From the NCBI RefSeq assembly GCF_009728935.1, contig NZ_CP034235.1, positions 7,527,501 to 7,591,500 of the forward strand: a stretch of 64,000 nt of DNA, read 5' to 3'. The notes under the pieces were generated by a model. That model saw only the letters and a program-made list of their open reading frames with translations, was not told the origin of the DNA and did not search any database. A program made the position numbers and the translations under genes. Shown in pieces: positions 1 through 7,990 of the stretch. Origin of the DNA: Paenibacillus psychroresistens (lineage in GTDB: Bacteria; Bacillota; Bacilli; Paenibacillales; NBRC-103111). Position 1 is the stretch's first letter; each line of letters begins with the position of its first letter.

Positions 1-243
1 TAAGCCACTCCTTTTGGCCTCAATCAGAAAAATCGCCGAAAAAGCAAAGATCAAATGAATTTGCCATAATCGCCTTGCTATCTTCTTTATTTTAAAATCT
101 GTCATTTGTTCATAAAATAAATATAAAAAGATCGGGATTACAAATTCTGTATAGCTTTGTATTTTCCAAGTTAAATTAGCCTCATTTATCGATAAAAACC
201 AGTAGCTAGTCAAGATGAAAGTATAAAAAGACATAGAAAGCAC
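1..243 (-). CDS. partial membrane protein running off the left edge
   Basis: The minus strand is open from position 318 to the window edge and encodes a strongly hydrophobic sequence with at least two likely membrane segments (starting around FVLSMSFYTFILTSYWFL and around VIPIFLYLFY). I place the start at a GTG (243); an ATG at 234 is the alternative. No strong ribosome site is visible. It follows the acetamidase gene in the same direction, so it may be the fourth gene of that operon. The family is not recognised and the C-terminus lies outside the window. Confidence 0.35.
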   Translation of the reverse strand, partial: MLSMSFYTFILTSYWFLSINEANLTWKIQSYTEFVIPIFLYLFYEQMTDFKIKKIARRLWQIHLIFAFSAIFLIEAKRSGL

Positions 244-274
244 AAATAAACCTAAGTAAAAATATATTTTTTGC

Positions 275-1081
275 TTACCATTCAGAAATAAAAGGAAGAA
301 GAAAAACCGTAGCTTCGTTCAAGTCCTCATGAAAACCAAACGTTATCCAACCAGCAGGAGTTTGCGCTTGTGGCATTTTAATTACTTTATGCTCATTAAT
401 GGTGAAGGTCAGATCCACTAGCTCCATGGGACATTCAATGGCTTGGCCGCTTATTTCTCCATCCCCTTGTGCAGCATGTCCATCTCCAAGCGAGAACCAA
501 CCGCCATCTACCGGAATCGGCAAATATAAGGTGCTTCCTTTTGTCAGCTCTTTGCAATCAAGGTTGCCACCACATGGTCTAGGGGGAAATGTAGAATGAT
601 TGCCAGACTCATCAGGCGGCATCCCGAATATGCCCATAAAAGGACTCAGCTTAACGGAAAAAGCCCGATCTTTGATCTTCGTGGTTGCTATATTTGCTGC
701 TGCATCTACTTGCCAATCGAGGGTGATCTCTTTTTCCTCTGTTAAGCCTAGCTTTTGATTCTGCCAATTTGGGTACTGCCCTGCAGATGTGAACCCGATA
801 GTTCCTGGGATAATCTGATTAATTTTTACCTCTAAGGTCATGCCTTTCTTAGCTCCATTAATGTAGATCGGTCCACAAAGCGCGTGGCCCCCATCGATAT
901 TCTCCCTTCGCTCAACTAACTTAACCCTCTTGCCCGTTTCAATCGAAGCTTGCCCCCAACCAGCATCTAATGTTGAGAATTTTATAGTATCTCCTGAATT
1001 AATCGATAAAATAGTTTCATGCTCTTTTGAGAAAGATCCGTGTACCGTGCTTGAACTTGGGGTTAATGTATAGATAGCCAT
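275..1081 (-). CDS. acetamidase/formamidase family protein
   Basis: 268 residues, matching the FmdA_AmdA family, which hydrolyses formamide or short amides to ammonia and the acid; the true substrate cannot be read from sequence. Family marks are the central FMGIFGMPP segment and the following PRPCGGNLDCKEL stretch (about residues 165-180), then the SLGDGHAAQGDGEISG stretch that carries conserved metal-site histidine and acidic residues. No signal peptide, so cytosolic. The ATG follows AGAGGTGG. It starts one base after the DUF1992 stop, so these genes are almost certainly co-transcribed. It is shorter than the roughly 300-400-residue long forms, which is normal for the Bacillota subgroup. 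Confidence 0.85.
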   Translation of the reverse strand: MAIYTLTPSSSTVHGSFSKEHETILSINSGDTIKFSTLDAGWGQASIETGKRVKLVERRENIDGGHALCGPIYINGAKKGMTLEVKINQIIPGTIGFTSAGQYPNWQNQKLGLTEEKEITLDWQVDAAANIATTKIKDRAFSVKLSPFMGIFGMPPDESGNHSTFPPRPCGGNLDCKELTKGSTLYLPIPVDGGWFSLGDGHAAQGDGEISGQAIECPMELVDLTFTINEHKVIKMPQAQTPAGWITFGFHEDLNEATVFLLPFISEW

Positions 1082-1082
1082 C

Positions 1083-1520
1083 CTATATCCACCTCTCCAA
1101 TTGCTCAGCTACAGATTCTTTACTCAAATGGCCCTTTTGCAAAATAGGAAGGGGTACCAGCGAATTGTATTTTTTAATTTTTTTATTGATTTGATCCATA
1201 TCATCATCAGGATTATACTCAGCTTGGTTGTTTAACCTATTAATAAGTGACTGGATGGCATCCCTAATTTCATGCTGTAAATCCAACCAAACTGGAAGGA
1301 TATTCGCATTTTTTAACATCCCGTTTAAAGGATCTCCAGAATCCAGATTAATGGGCTTCCCCTTGCCTGGCAGCTTCTCGAATCCGCCATCCTTTTCATA
1401 GTCTGTGTAAATTTGATCTAACCACCTGGCCAGCATTCGCTCATTAGCAATGGTTTGTGGAGCATCTTCAAGCACCTCTGATTTGATTGCATTTTGCTTA
1501 CTTTTTCCGAAAAAAGACAT
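1083..1520 (-). CDS. DUF1992 / DnaJ-family-domain (DNAJC28-like) protein
   Basis: 145 residues. The core ARWLDQIYTDYEK...FEKLPGKGKPI...LPVWLDLQHEIRDA is the DUF1992 conserved domain shared with the C-terminal part of eukaryotic DNAJC28 proteins; no J domain is present. Function is unknown in bacteria. The polar N-terminus (about 25 residues) precedes the domain. Its ATG overlaps the stop of the upstream HTH/F1-beta-like gene in a TAATG junction, which points to translational coupling, and GGAGGCGAG lies just upstream. Confidence 0.85.
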   Translation of the reverse strand: MSFFGKSKQNAIKSEVLEDAPQTIANERMLARWLDQIYTDYEKDGGFEKLPGKGKPINLDSGDPLNGMLKNANILPVWLDLQHEIRDAIQSLINRLNNQAEYNPDDDMDQINKKIKKYNSLVPLPILQKGHLSKESVAEQLERWI

Positions 1521-2527
1521 TACTTCTCGCCTCCATCCATAATTTCCACAACACGCTTCAAATTATCCTGTAATGAAGTCCACTCGCCTAACTCGGGTCT
1601 AAAAGGCTCTGCTACATAAAAAGGCTGGGCGAAGTAGGCTTCCAATTGCTCTCCTTGCTTGTAATTTGCAATATCCGATTCAGGCAGCTTTTCGATCCCA
1701 AAGGCATTAACCAAAGCTCGTAATTCCCGATAGCGCCGCAACAGCTTCCGTGCCCGTTGTTGAATGGCTAAATGTGTCGCTTCCAGCTGAGCACCTTCAA
1801 GAATGGTCGAAGTAGAGAGAATCGGACTTACCGCAGGATACAGACTTCGTGAAGCTAGCTCGACATCAAATTGCCAAAGGGTATCCAAGGGGCCATAAGG
1901 TGAATCTTCGTCCACAGATTCTCCACGTGTATCGATTAATGCAATTGTAATCGGCCGTGTTCCTGCTTCCTTGAGCTTTTCCTGTAAAGCCAACATTTCT
2001 CCAGAAAGCACCAATGAACGATCTGCTCCTAGAATGACATCACGTACTCCACGCTCATTGGCAATATATTGGTAAACCTCATCCATCGTGCTGCATGTGA
2101 CTTCTACTTCGGTTGTAGCATCTTCAATTCCTTGAACCTCTTTACCTGAAAGCCAGAACACAGTCGCGAACCCACGTTGTCTTGTTCTGCGGAAGAGCTC
2201 TGCCAGCATAACAATTTGGCCAACCATTGGTCGAGCCACAAAACCCACGACTCCCCCTCTAACAACAGGCGCGAATAAATCAATAACGCGGATTCCTGTT
2301 TCAATCATGCCTGCGCCGCTTTTGCGAATAATCAACTCATCCATCGTACAACCTGCAATCGAGGCTAACGTTGCTAATGTGCGTACCTCTGCCCCGCCGA
2401 TGGGGATTTTACCTGTGCAGAGATTGGAAACCGTTGCGGATCTAAGTCCAGCAGCTCGTGCAGCCACCGTAAGATTAGGAACTCTTTTCTTCAAAAGCGC
2501 AACATTCAATTGCAAGCCATCATCCAT
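1520..2527 (-). CDS. XRE-type HTH fused to a degenerate F1-ATPase beta-like domain
   Basis: 335 residues. Residues about 8-64 look like an XRE/Cro helix-turn-helix (AARAAGLRSATVSNLCTGK). Residues about 72 to the end follow the F1-ATPase beta subunit: ETGIRVIDLFAPVVRGG matches the segment before the P-loop, LYPAVSPILSTSTIL matches the beta YPAVDPL-STSR region, GIEKLPESD (277-285) sits where the DELSEED loop lies, and AYFAQPFYVAEPF matches FLSQPFQVAEVF. The P-loop is broken: A-R-P-M-V-G-Q-I replaces GGAGVGKT, with no lysine or Thr/Ser, and the Walker B region is shortened. It therefore probably cannot hydrolyse ATP like F1. A DNA-binding regulator using the old ATPase fold as a sensor or oligomer is my inference. 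First gene of a 3-4-gene operon; ATG after AAGGAGGG. Confidence 0.8.
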   Translation of the reverse strand: MDDGLQLNVALLKKRVPNLTVAARAAGLRSATVSNLCTGKIPIGGAEVRTLATLASIAGCTMDELIIRKSGAGMIETGIRVIDLFAPVVRGGVVGFVARPMVGQIVMLAELFRRTRQRGFATVFWLSGKEVQGIEDATTEVEVTCSTMDEVYQYIANERGVRDVILGADRSLVLSGEMLALQEKLKEAGTRPITIALIDTRGESVDEDSPYGPLDTLWQFDVELASRSLYPAVSPILSTSTILEGAQLEATHLAIQQRARKLLRRYRELRALVNAFGIEKLPESDIANYKQGEQLEAYFAQPFYVAEPFRPELGEWTSLQDNLKRVVEIMDGGEK

Positions 2528-2540
2528 AGTATCCCTCCTT

Positions 2541-2571
2541 GTAATTACCTTTAATAGTAATTTAAATTACT
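2541..2571. promoter_or_regulatory. palindromic operator candidate before the HTH/F1-beta-like gene
   Basis: A perfect 16-bp palindrome, AGTAATTTAAATTACT (2556-2571), lies beside a perfect 8-bp palindrome GTAATTAC (2541-2548), 14-45 bases before the ATG of the HTH protein. Repeated GTAATT half-sites so close to an XRE-type gene suggest an autoregulatory operator. The link to that protein is inference. Confidence 0.5.
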
Positions 2572-2662
2572 TTTAAATGCAATAGTCTCTATGGAAATAA
2601 ACAAATAAATATTTTAATATTAACACTAGCCCCTTAATCATCCGATAAAAGCGCAAATAAAT

Positions 2663-2684
2663 AACCCATCCGTATGGATGGGTT
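2663..2684. repeat. hairpin copy 1 (AACCCATCC stem, GTAT loop)
   Basis: Nine-base perfect stem AACCCATCC / GGATGGGTT with a GTAT tetraloop. The same hairpin recurs at 3038-3059. Neither copy is followed by a clear T tract on either strand, so it is not a textbook intrinsic terminator. Confidence 0.7.
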
Positions 2685-2760
2685 CAGGTTGTTGAGAAAG
2701 TAATATATTCGATTCTCTAAGAATGAAACGTAACAAGATAATTTAAATCATCTACATTTT

Positions 2761-2947
2761 ATAAGCATAATAATTGTGCTAAAAATAGATAATTAACACA
2801 TAAAATGGAGGATACGCACATTTTTTATGCTTATTCTTGAGGATTACACAATAAATTTAAGTAATTTCTGGATATTAGTACAATTATTGTGCTTATGCTT
2901 TACGTGAACGAGTGTGTAGACTCTATACGCACAATTTTTATGCTTAT
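2761..2947. repeat. four copies of a 20-bp motif
   Basis: Copies: AGCACAATTATTATGCTTAT on the minus strand (2780-2761), CGCACATTTTTTATGCTTAT (2815-2834), AGTACAATTATTGTGCTTAT (2877-2896) and CGCACAATTTTTATGCTTAT (2928-2947) on the plus strand. The plus-strand starts are 62 and 51 bases apart. The constant ends (GCACA and TGCTTAT) with a variable AT core suggest protein-binding sites rather than chance AT richness. Confidence 0.65.
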
Positions 2948-3037
2948 AGCTTATTTTTTAAGGTTATCAAGAGGAATCCGAAATAAATCAATTTAATTGA
3001 TACTTTTCATATGCAGGATGACCTTTTCAACAGCCAG

Positions 3038-3059
3038 AATCCATCCGTATGGATGGGTT
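3038..3059. repeat. hairpin copy 2 (AATCCATCC stem, GTAT loop)
   Basis: Second copy of the hairpin at 2663-2684, in the same orientation with the same GTAT loop, differing by one T for C that still allows a G-T pair. It lies 18 bases beyond the stop of the PhyH gene and could act as a weak terminator for it. Confidence 0.65.
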
Positions 3060-3077
3060 TAAGAACAAGATTAGCAA

Positions 3078-3908
3078 TCAAGCCTTGACCGGTTGATGCT
3101 CTTTAAGCCAAGCACGCAATGGCACATCTTCGTCCGTTGGACTATAGTAGCCGTTGCAGTTCACTGTCGCGCCAAGCAATTGCCGACGAATCGGATCGCT
3201 TTGATCCCATAGGTGCTGCACGGTCATATCATCCTTGGTGCGAATCCAGCGATATCCGTATCCGTAGAACAACACCTTACGCGTGATATCCGACCAATTC
3301 GGTGATCCTGCATGCCAAAGACGTCTATCGAAAAAGACCGCTGTGCCTGGTTTAACACGAACTGGAATGGCTCCTTCGGGCTGACCTTGCTCATTCAAAG
3401 GAATATCCAGATTATCATTTAAATGACTCCCTGGTACGACCCAAAAATTGCCGCGATCCGGCTCAGAAATATCGGAAAGAAAATATGCTACTTTAAGTGA
3501 TAACCGCGGACGCGGGTGCGATTCCATATCGACATTCACTCGCCCGCTGTCTTGGTGCCAGCCGAATGTTTTGTCGTTCTTTTCCTTGCCTGAGGGTGGC
3601 GTCATGATCATATGAGCGTGGTACAAATAGATATTCCAGCCTAGAATGTCCCAAACCTTTGGCATAATCTTCTCGTAATCCACTAAATTCAGAAATGAGT
3701 CATGATCAGCAATAAAATTAGCATAAAACAAGGCTGTCTTCGAATCATGTCCTTCACTAACCCTTTGCTCATAAATACGATCCGATACTGCCGTGAGATT
3801 CGCGATTTGCTCTGGCGATAAGGCATTCTCGACGATCAGATAACCCGTTTCGTTAAATATCTTACGCTCTTCTTCCGTTAATGAAAACTGCAGACAAGAT
3901 GGATTCAC
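3078..3908 (-). CDS. phytanoyl-CoA dioxygenase (PhyH) family protein
   Basis: 276 residues. Predicted cytosolic Fe(II)/2-oxoglutarate-dependent oxygenase of the PhyH family. The iron triad is visible: H118-x-D120 in FGWHQDSG and distal H199 in RLWHAGSPN, with R210 placed to bind 2-oxoglutarate. The substrate is unknown; PhyH proteins in such genomes often act on small natural-product or osmolyte substrates. The GTG start is chosen because AGGAGG lies seven bases upstream; a TTG one codon earlier is too close. An AraC regulator gene lies upstream in the same direction and may control it. Confidence 0.85.
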   Translation of the reverse strand: MNPSCLQFSLTEEERKIFNETGYLIVENALSPEQIANLTAVSDRIYEQRVSEGHDSKTALFYANFIADHDSFLNLVDYEKIMPKVWDILGWNIYLYHAHMIMTPPSGKEKNDKTFGWHQDSGRVNVDMESHPRPRLSLKVAYFLSDISEPDRGNFWVVPGSHLNDNLDIPLNEQGQPEGAIPVRVKPGTAVFFDRRLWHAGSPNWSDITRKVLFYGYGYRWIRTKDDMTVQHLWDQSDPIRRQLLGATVNCNGYYSPTDEDVPLRAWLKEHQPVKA

Positions 3909-4045
3909 CAAAATTCCTCCTCGATAAACTGTTCTACCTTCTACTTATCATAAAGGCTTTCACGGGAGTTTTCGAGTAACAAATCATATATCTTTTGTAC
4001 GATTCAACGATTTATATTTTATGAATATATAAGATAAAGTCAATC

Positions 4046-4807
4046 CTATCTCCTTTTTAAAAATGCCGTTGGAGATCCACCTGTAAGCTTCTTAAATACC
4101 CGATTGAAATAAGCCTGATCACAGAATCCAGTCTCATCCGCAATTTCACTGATTGGCATCATTTTATCAAACATTAGCTCCTTGGCCTTTGAAATCCGTA
4201 CATGGTGAAGAAAATCAATCGGTGATAGTCCTGTTACGGACTTAAAAAGATGCGAGATATGGTTTGGCGTTCTCCCAATATAGGTGGACAAATCATTCAA
4301 TGTGACGGCTTCCTTGTAATGATCCACAATGTATTTCTTAATATCCTCTGCCATATCCATTTTTTTGGCCGGCAGCTTCCAATGATCCCGCTCATAATTA
4401 ATAATCCCCAGCAACTCCAAGAGGATCGCGTAACAAGTTGTTTCTGAATAGGGTCCCCTCATGAGCCAATGATGCTTCAAAAGCAAAAACCGCTGTTTAA
4501 AATATTCAAACCCGCTTATCGTCGTTTTACAGTAATGATTTTCCGAGAAGATTGGCAGCAAAGCCAAATCAGCGTCCGCAATCGTAAAATGCGTCGCATA
4601 CCGTTGATGGTCTGGAGTAGTAGAAGTACCTCCACGTATCGAGCCTGAAGGAATAAAAAGCACATCTCCTTTTTGCAAAGGAATACTTTCATCGTTGATC
4701 CAGTACGTAATCTCGCCTTTTGTGATCACTATCATAATATGATATTGAGTTTTGAGCTTGCCCATCTCCCACTTACCAGTAAAATCCTTCACATAACAGG
4801 AATGCAT
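4046..4807 (-). CDS. AraC family transcriptional regulator
   Basis: 253 residues. N-terminal cupin-type sensor half (about 1-140; QKGDVLFIPSGSIRGG is the cupin turn) and C-terminal AraC DNA-binding half with two HTH motifs (DLSTYIGRTPNHISHLFKS and ISEIADETGFCDQAYFNRVF). This is the usual size and order for sugar- or small-molecule-responsive activators. It lies 20 bases after the pyruvate kinase stop and upstream of the PhyH gene, both in the same direction, so PhyH is a likely target. The start is ATG, with GAGGGG about 14 bases upstream. Confidence 0.88.
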   Translation of the reverse strand: MHSCYVKDFTGKWEMGKLKTQYHIMIVITKGEITYWINDESIPLQKGDVLFIPSGSIRGGTSTTPDHQRYATHFTIADADLALLPIFSENHYCKTTISGFEYFKQRFLLLKHHWLMRGPYSETTCYAILLELLGIINYERDHWKLPAKKMDMAEDIKKYIVDHYKEAVTLNDLSTYIGRTPNHISHLFKSVTGLSPIDFLHHVRISKAKELMFDKMMPISEIADETGFCDQAYFNRVFKKLTGGSPTAFLKRR

Positions 4808-4827
4808 TTTAATTATGTTGATCCCCT

Positions 4828-6249
4828 CTATTCTTTTACAACGTCAATTCTAATTAAATTGGTCGAGCCTGACTTCCCAATAGGAACTCCCGCAGTTAGA
4901 ACAATTAGATCGCCATTTTGGATCATTTTATTGTCCAAAGCATGCTTAATGGATAGTCTGAACATTTCATCTGTAGATTGGAGCGGCGTGCCTTTAACAG
5001 GTATCACTCCTTTTAGTAAACATAGGTTATATAGTACTTTTTCGTGAGGTGTAATGGCGATAATCGGTGCCTTGGGTCTGTATTTGGAAACCATACGTGC
5101 GGTAAATCCAGACTCGGTTGGGATAAGGATGGCTTTAGCTTCTAATTGAATTGAAGAATGAACAACTGATTGGCTAATGACCTCGGTGATATTAGTCTTC
5201 TGCAACGCGCTATTCTTAATTAGATTAGCCTTATAATCAATCAAGGTGTCGACCCTTGAAGCAATCGCAGCCATCATTGTTACAGCTTCAACCGGATATT
5301 TGCCCACAGCTGTTTCTCCAGACAGCATTAAGATATCTGTCCCGTCCAGAACAGCATTGGCCACATCGCTTGCTTCAGCCCGTGTCGGTCGAGGATTAAG
5401 CTGCATCGATTCCAGCATGTGTGTTGCCGTAATGACAGGCTTTCCAGCAGCGTTGCATTTAGCAATCATTAGCTTTTGGATGATCGGGACTTCCTCAATT
5501 GGAATGTCTACACCTAAATCACCTCGCGCGACCATTAATCCATCCGAAACCTCAAGAATCGCATCGAGATTATCCACACCCTCTTGATTCTCTATTTTAG
5601 CTATTATCTGAATGTGTGCGGCGTTATTCGTCTCCAAAAGCTTTCTGATTTCTATAATATCTTCCGCCCTGCGCACAAAAGAGAGCGCAATAATATGTAT
5701 GCCTTCTGCTATCGCGAATAATATATGCTTAATATCTTTTTCTGTAACACCTGGCAATGTAGTGTGAATCCCCGGTAGATTCACGCCTTTTCGAGGCTTG
5801 ATGGTACCTCCGCTGATAATCCGGCATACGATTTCTGTGCCTTCTGCCGATTCCACTTTTAATTGAATCAATCCATCATCTATGAGAATAATCGAGCCAG
5901 GCACGACGTGTTGAGGCAGCTCTTGGTAAGATATCGTTATGCGTTTTTCGCTGCCTAAAATAACCTCTGTTGTCAGTGTGATAGTATTATTTGGAATAAG
6001 CTCATAGGATGGAGCCTGTAATTGGCCAATTCTAATCTCAGGCCCTTTTATATCAATGAGAATAGGTACAATCCGATTCAATTGTCCTGCTGCTTCGCGA
6101 ATTCTCTTAATTCTTTCTTGATGCTCTGGCAAATCCCCATGTGCCATATTCAGCCTTGCTATAGTCATTCCTGCTTGAAGCAGCTTCACCAACGTTGGAA
6201 CGGAATCACATGCTGGTCCCATAGTGCATAATATTTTAACTTTTTGCAT
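4828..6249 (-). CDS. pyk: pyruvate kinase
   Basis: 473 residues. Converts phosphoenolpyruvate and ADP to pyruvate and ATP in glycolysis. Seen: KILCTMGPACDS N-terminus, ARLNMAHGD, the active-site stretch IIAKIENQEG with the catalytic lysine, MVARGDLGVDIP for metal and PEP binding, and THMLESM. It ends after the allosteric C-domain (GVPIGKSGSTNLIRI) and lacks the extra PEP-utiliser-like C-terminal domain of the roughly 585-residue Bacillus housekeeping Pyk. With an AraC gene directly downstream, it may be a second, specialised isozyme rather than the main glycolytic copy; that is inference. ATG follows AGGAGG. Confidence 0.93.
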   Translation of the reverse strand: MQKVKILCTMGPACDSVPTLVKLLQAGMTIARLNMAHGDLPEHQERIKRIREAAGQLNRIVPILIDIKGPEIRIGQLQAPSYELIPNNTITLTTEVILGSEKRITISYQELPQHVVPGSIILIDDGLIQLKVESAEGTEIVCRIISGGTIKPRKGVNLPGIHTTLPGVTEKDIKHILFAIAEGIHIIALSFVRRAEDIIEIRKLLETNNAAHIQIIAKIENQEGVDNLDAILEVSDGLMVARGDLGVDIPIEEVPIIQKLMIAKCNAAGKPVITATHMLESMQLNPRPTRAEASDVANAVLDGTDILMLSGETAVGKYPVEAVTMMAAIASRVDTLIDYKANLIKNSALQKTNITEVISQSVVHSSIQLEAKAILIPTESGFTARMVSKYRPKAPIIAITPHEKVLYNLCLLKGVIPVKGTPLQSTDEMFRLSIKHALDNKMIQNGDLIVLTAGVPIGKSGSTNLIRIDVVKE

Positions 6250-6332
6250 AACTGGCCTCCTGTAATTTTATGTATTTATTGTAATCCTAGGAATTTAATA
6301 TTACCATAGAATGGAAGATTATTAATATCCTA

Positions 6333-6363
6333 TTGACCTTCTACCAACTAGAACCTTTACAAT
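6333..6363 (+). promoter_or_regulatory. MerR-type promoter with dyad in a 19-bp spacer
   Basis: A -35 box TTGACC (6333-6338) and a -10 box TACAAT (6358-6363) are 19 bp apart. The dyad TTCTA-ccaac-TAGAA (6339-6353) sits in the spacer. Over-long spacers with a central dyad are the hallmark of promoters twisted open by MerR-family activators, and a MerR-type gene, now damaged, lies 0.9 kb downstream in the operon. Confidence 0.55.
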
Positions 6364-6397
6364 AAAGTGGATCTTACATATAAAGGAGAATGATGAA

Positions 6398-7218
6398 ATG
6401 AATCGACCATGCTTTGGTTTTGACGGTGGTTTTATTATGGCCTCATGGGATGGTTTTGATGAAGCAATAGACTGGTATAGCCAGCATTTTGGTTGGACCT
6501 GCTGGGGTCAGGAATTAACTCCGATCGGCAAGATGGCTTTTTTCCCGCTTCCCCGTTTGGACAAGCTACACTTAAATCGTTTCAAACGGAATGGGAGCAT
6601 TATCAAGATACAGAACGCAATGAAGGTTACTTTCGTTTATGCTTCAGTACGGAGGATTTAGCTGCGCTTATTGATTATTTTCAGAAGCATGAAGTGAAGG
6701 TTTCAGCGCCTCAGCTTTTACCTGATGGAAGAAGCTTCGTCGATATCTATGCTTATGATGGTGCTCGAATTACAGCCATTCAGCACCCTGCCGGAACGGT
6801 CAAGTTTGCAGATTCACGGCTCGTCAGCTTTGGAGATATTGCGCTAATTATTTCGGTTTCAAATCTCGAGAAATCCGTGAAATGGTATGAAGAAATTTTA
6901 GGCTTTGAGAAGATAGAGGATGGTCCAAAAGAAGGAACTGCCCTTCTACGTATGCCTATCTCAGAACATGGAAAAAAAGAGCCAGACTCTAGCTATCCCA
7001 TGAATGTATGGATGATAGAGGACCCTAATGTCTTGCATTCGCTCAAAGGTAATCCCATGTGCCGCAACTATTTTAAAATTACTCCTGATGAATTAGAACC
7101 CTCACGCTCTTGGTTAGTATCACGTGGTGTGGAGATTTCTGAACTGGCGTTAAATGACTATCATTTTTATGATCCCGATGGTAATCGGATTAATATTTGG
7201 GCTTATGAGATAAACTAA
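6398..7218 (+). pseudogene. two-domain VOC (glyoxalase/bleomycin-fold) protein, frameshifted
   Basis: The gene opens with a good ATG after AAAGGAG and reads about 47 sensible residues (SWDGFDEAIDWYSQHFGW is a typical first VOC strand-helix), then goes out of frame at a run of six T (6537-6542). The -1 frame continues perfectly (PASPFGQATLKSFQTEW...) to 7218. A restored product would have about 274 residues with two VOC domains, the second starting near DIALIISVSNLEKSVKWYEEILGF. Loss of one T fits exactly. The site reads T TTT TTC in the zero frame, a canonical -1 slippery heptamer, so programmed slippage is possible but less likely. VOC proteins include resistance proteins and dioxygenases; no substrate can be named. 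Confidence 0.75.
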
Positions 7219-7245
7219 TTTATTAGCGTTAGGGGTGCAGGCAGT

Positions 7246-7868
7246 ATGCAGATGACTATTCAAGAATTCGCTTTGAAAACCGGATTGCCTCCAACTACAT
7301 TGCGTTTTTACGAGAATAAGAACCTGCTGCTGCCCGCTTGCAAAAGGTCGAGGATAACCTTAATTCTCTGCAGGTCGCCAAGCAATACTTAAGTGGTTTA
7401 CAGCCCCGACAGAAGGCTTTGCAAATGGTAAATTGGGAAGATTCCTCGATCATTGTATGGTTTCCTCACTCTCTAACTCAGTCCCTTCATCCCTATCATG
7501 AACCAATTGAACTGGATAAGAGCAGACTTTTGCAAGCTAATCTCCATGTGTTCCCAGATTGTTATGTACGGTTATTGAATGCACACTCAAATAGCTTGCA
7601 GGTTGAAATTGGCTATCGCATCCAGCTTAATGTTGCGGAATCTAAGCTAAATCAGCTCCCCGCGGATTGGAATTACCGAATTGAGCGGCTAAACCCCACT
7701 CTCTTCATTACTCTCGAGTCAGAGACGGCTGATAAATTTATGTGCCTGAACTATATGCGTACCTTACACAAACATGGATTTAAGCCAATTGGTCCCCGTT
7801 GGGATAGATATGAAAGTGGAATGGATGATAAATTCTTAATCTATATTCCGGCTATTAGAACTTTATAA
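7246..7868 (+). pseudogene. MerR family regulator with internal deletion
   Basis: The ATG (7246) after AGGGGTG starts a clear MerR N-terminus, MTIQEFALKTGLPPTTLRFYENKNLL, ending in LPA at about 7342. This frame then runs into unrelated codons and stops near 7391. A second frame, open from about 7338 to 7868, resumes with a MerR-type dimerisation helix (QKVEDNLNSLQVAKQYL) and a C-terminal effector-like domain. The rest of the winged helix and the next helices (roughly 50-60 residues) are missing, so an internal out-of-frame deletion near 7340 is the simple explanation. It probably once controlled the MerR-type promoter at 6333. Confidence 0.7.
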
Positions 7869-7940
7869 AGCTTCACTATATCTCCCAGTATTTTAATAAA
7901 TATGTCCAAATCCAAATGTTTGGTTTATTAAATATATATC

Positions 7941-7956
7941 GTTACTTAATAGTAAC
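7941..7956. promoter_or_regulatory. GTTACT/AGTAAC dyad upstream of the small VOC gene
   Basis: GTTACT-TAAT-AGTAAC forms perfect 6-bp arms in the 122-bp gap before the VOC gene, directly followed by CATAAT, a possible -10 box. No convincing -35 box is seen. It may be an operator, identity unknown. Confidence 0.35.
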
Positions 7957-7990
7957 CATAATTTTAATTAGAAAATGAGGAGGCTATTAA

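Larger units (their letters stand above)
2572..3037. other. gene-free AT-rich intergenic region
   Basis: I see no credible coding sequence here. The stretch separates the HTH/F1-beta-like operon from the PhyH gene; both are on the minus strand, so it should hold the operon promoter. It carries one hairpin at its left side, a second just outside its right side, and four copies of a 20-bp motif; these are listed separately. Confidence 0.6.

Noticed and set aside
8..20. CTCCTTTTGGCCT, identical to the IS1595-type inverted-repeat start
   Set aside because: Only 13 bases match and the following sequence differs; it lies in the left-edge coding frame, so chance is likely.
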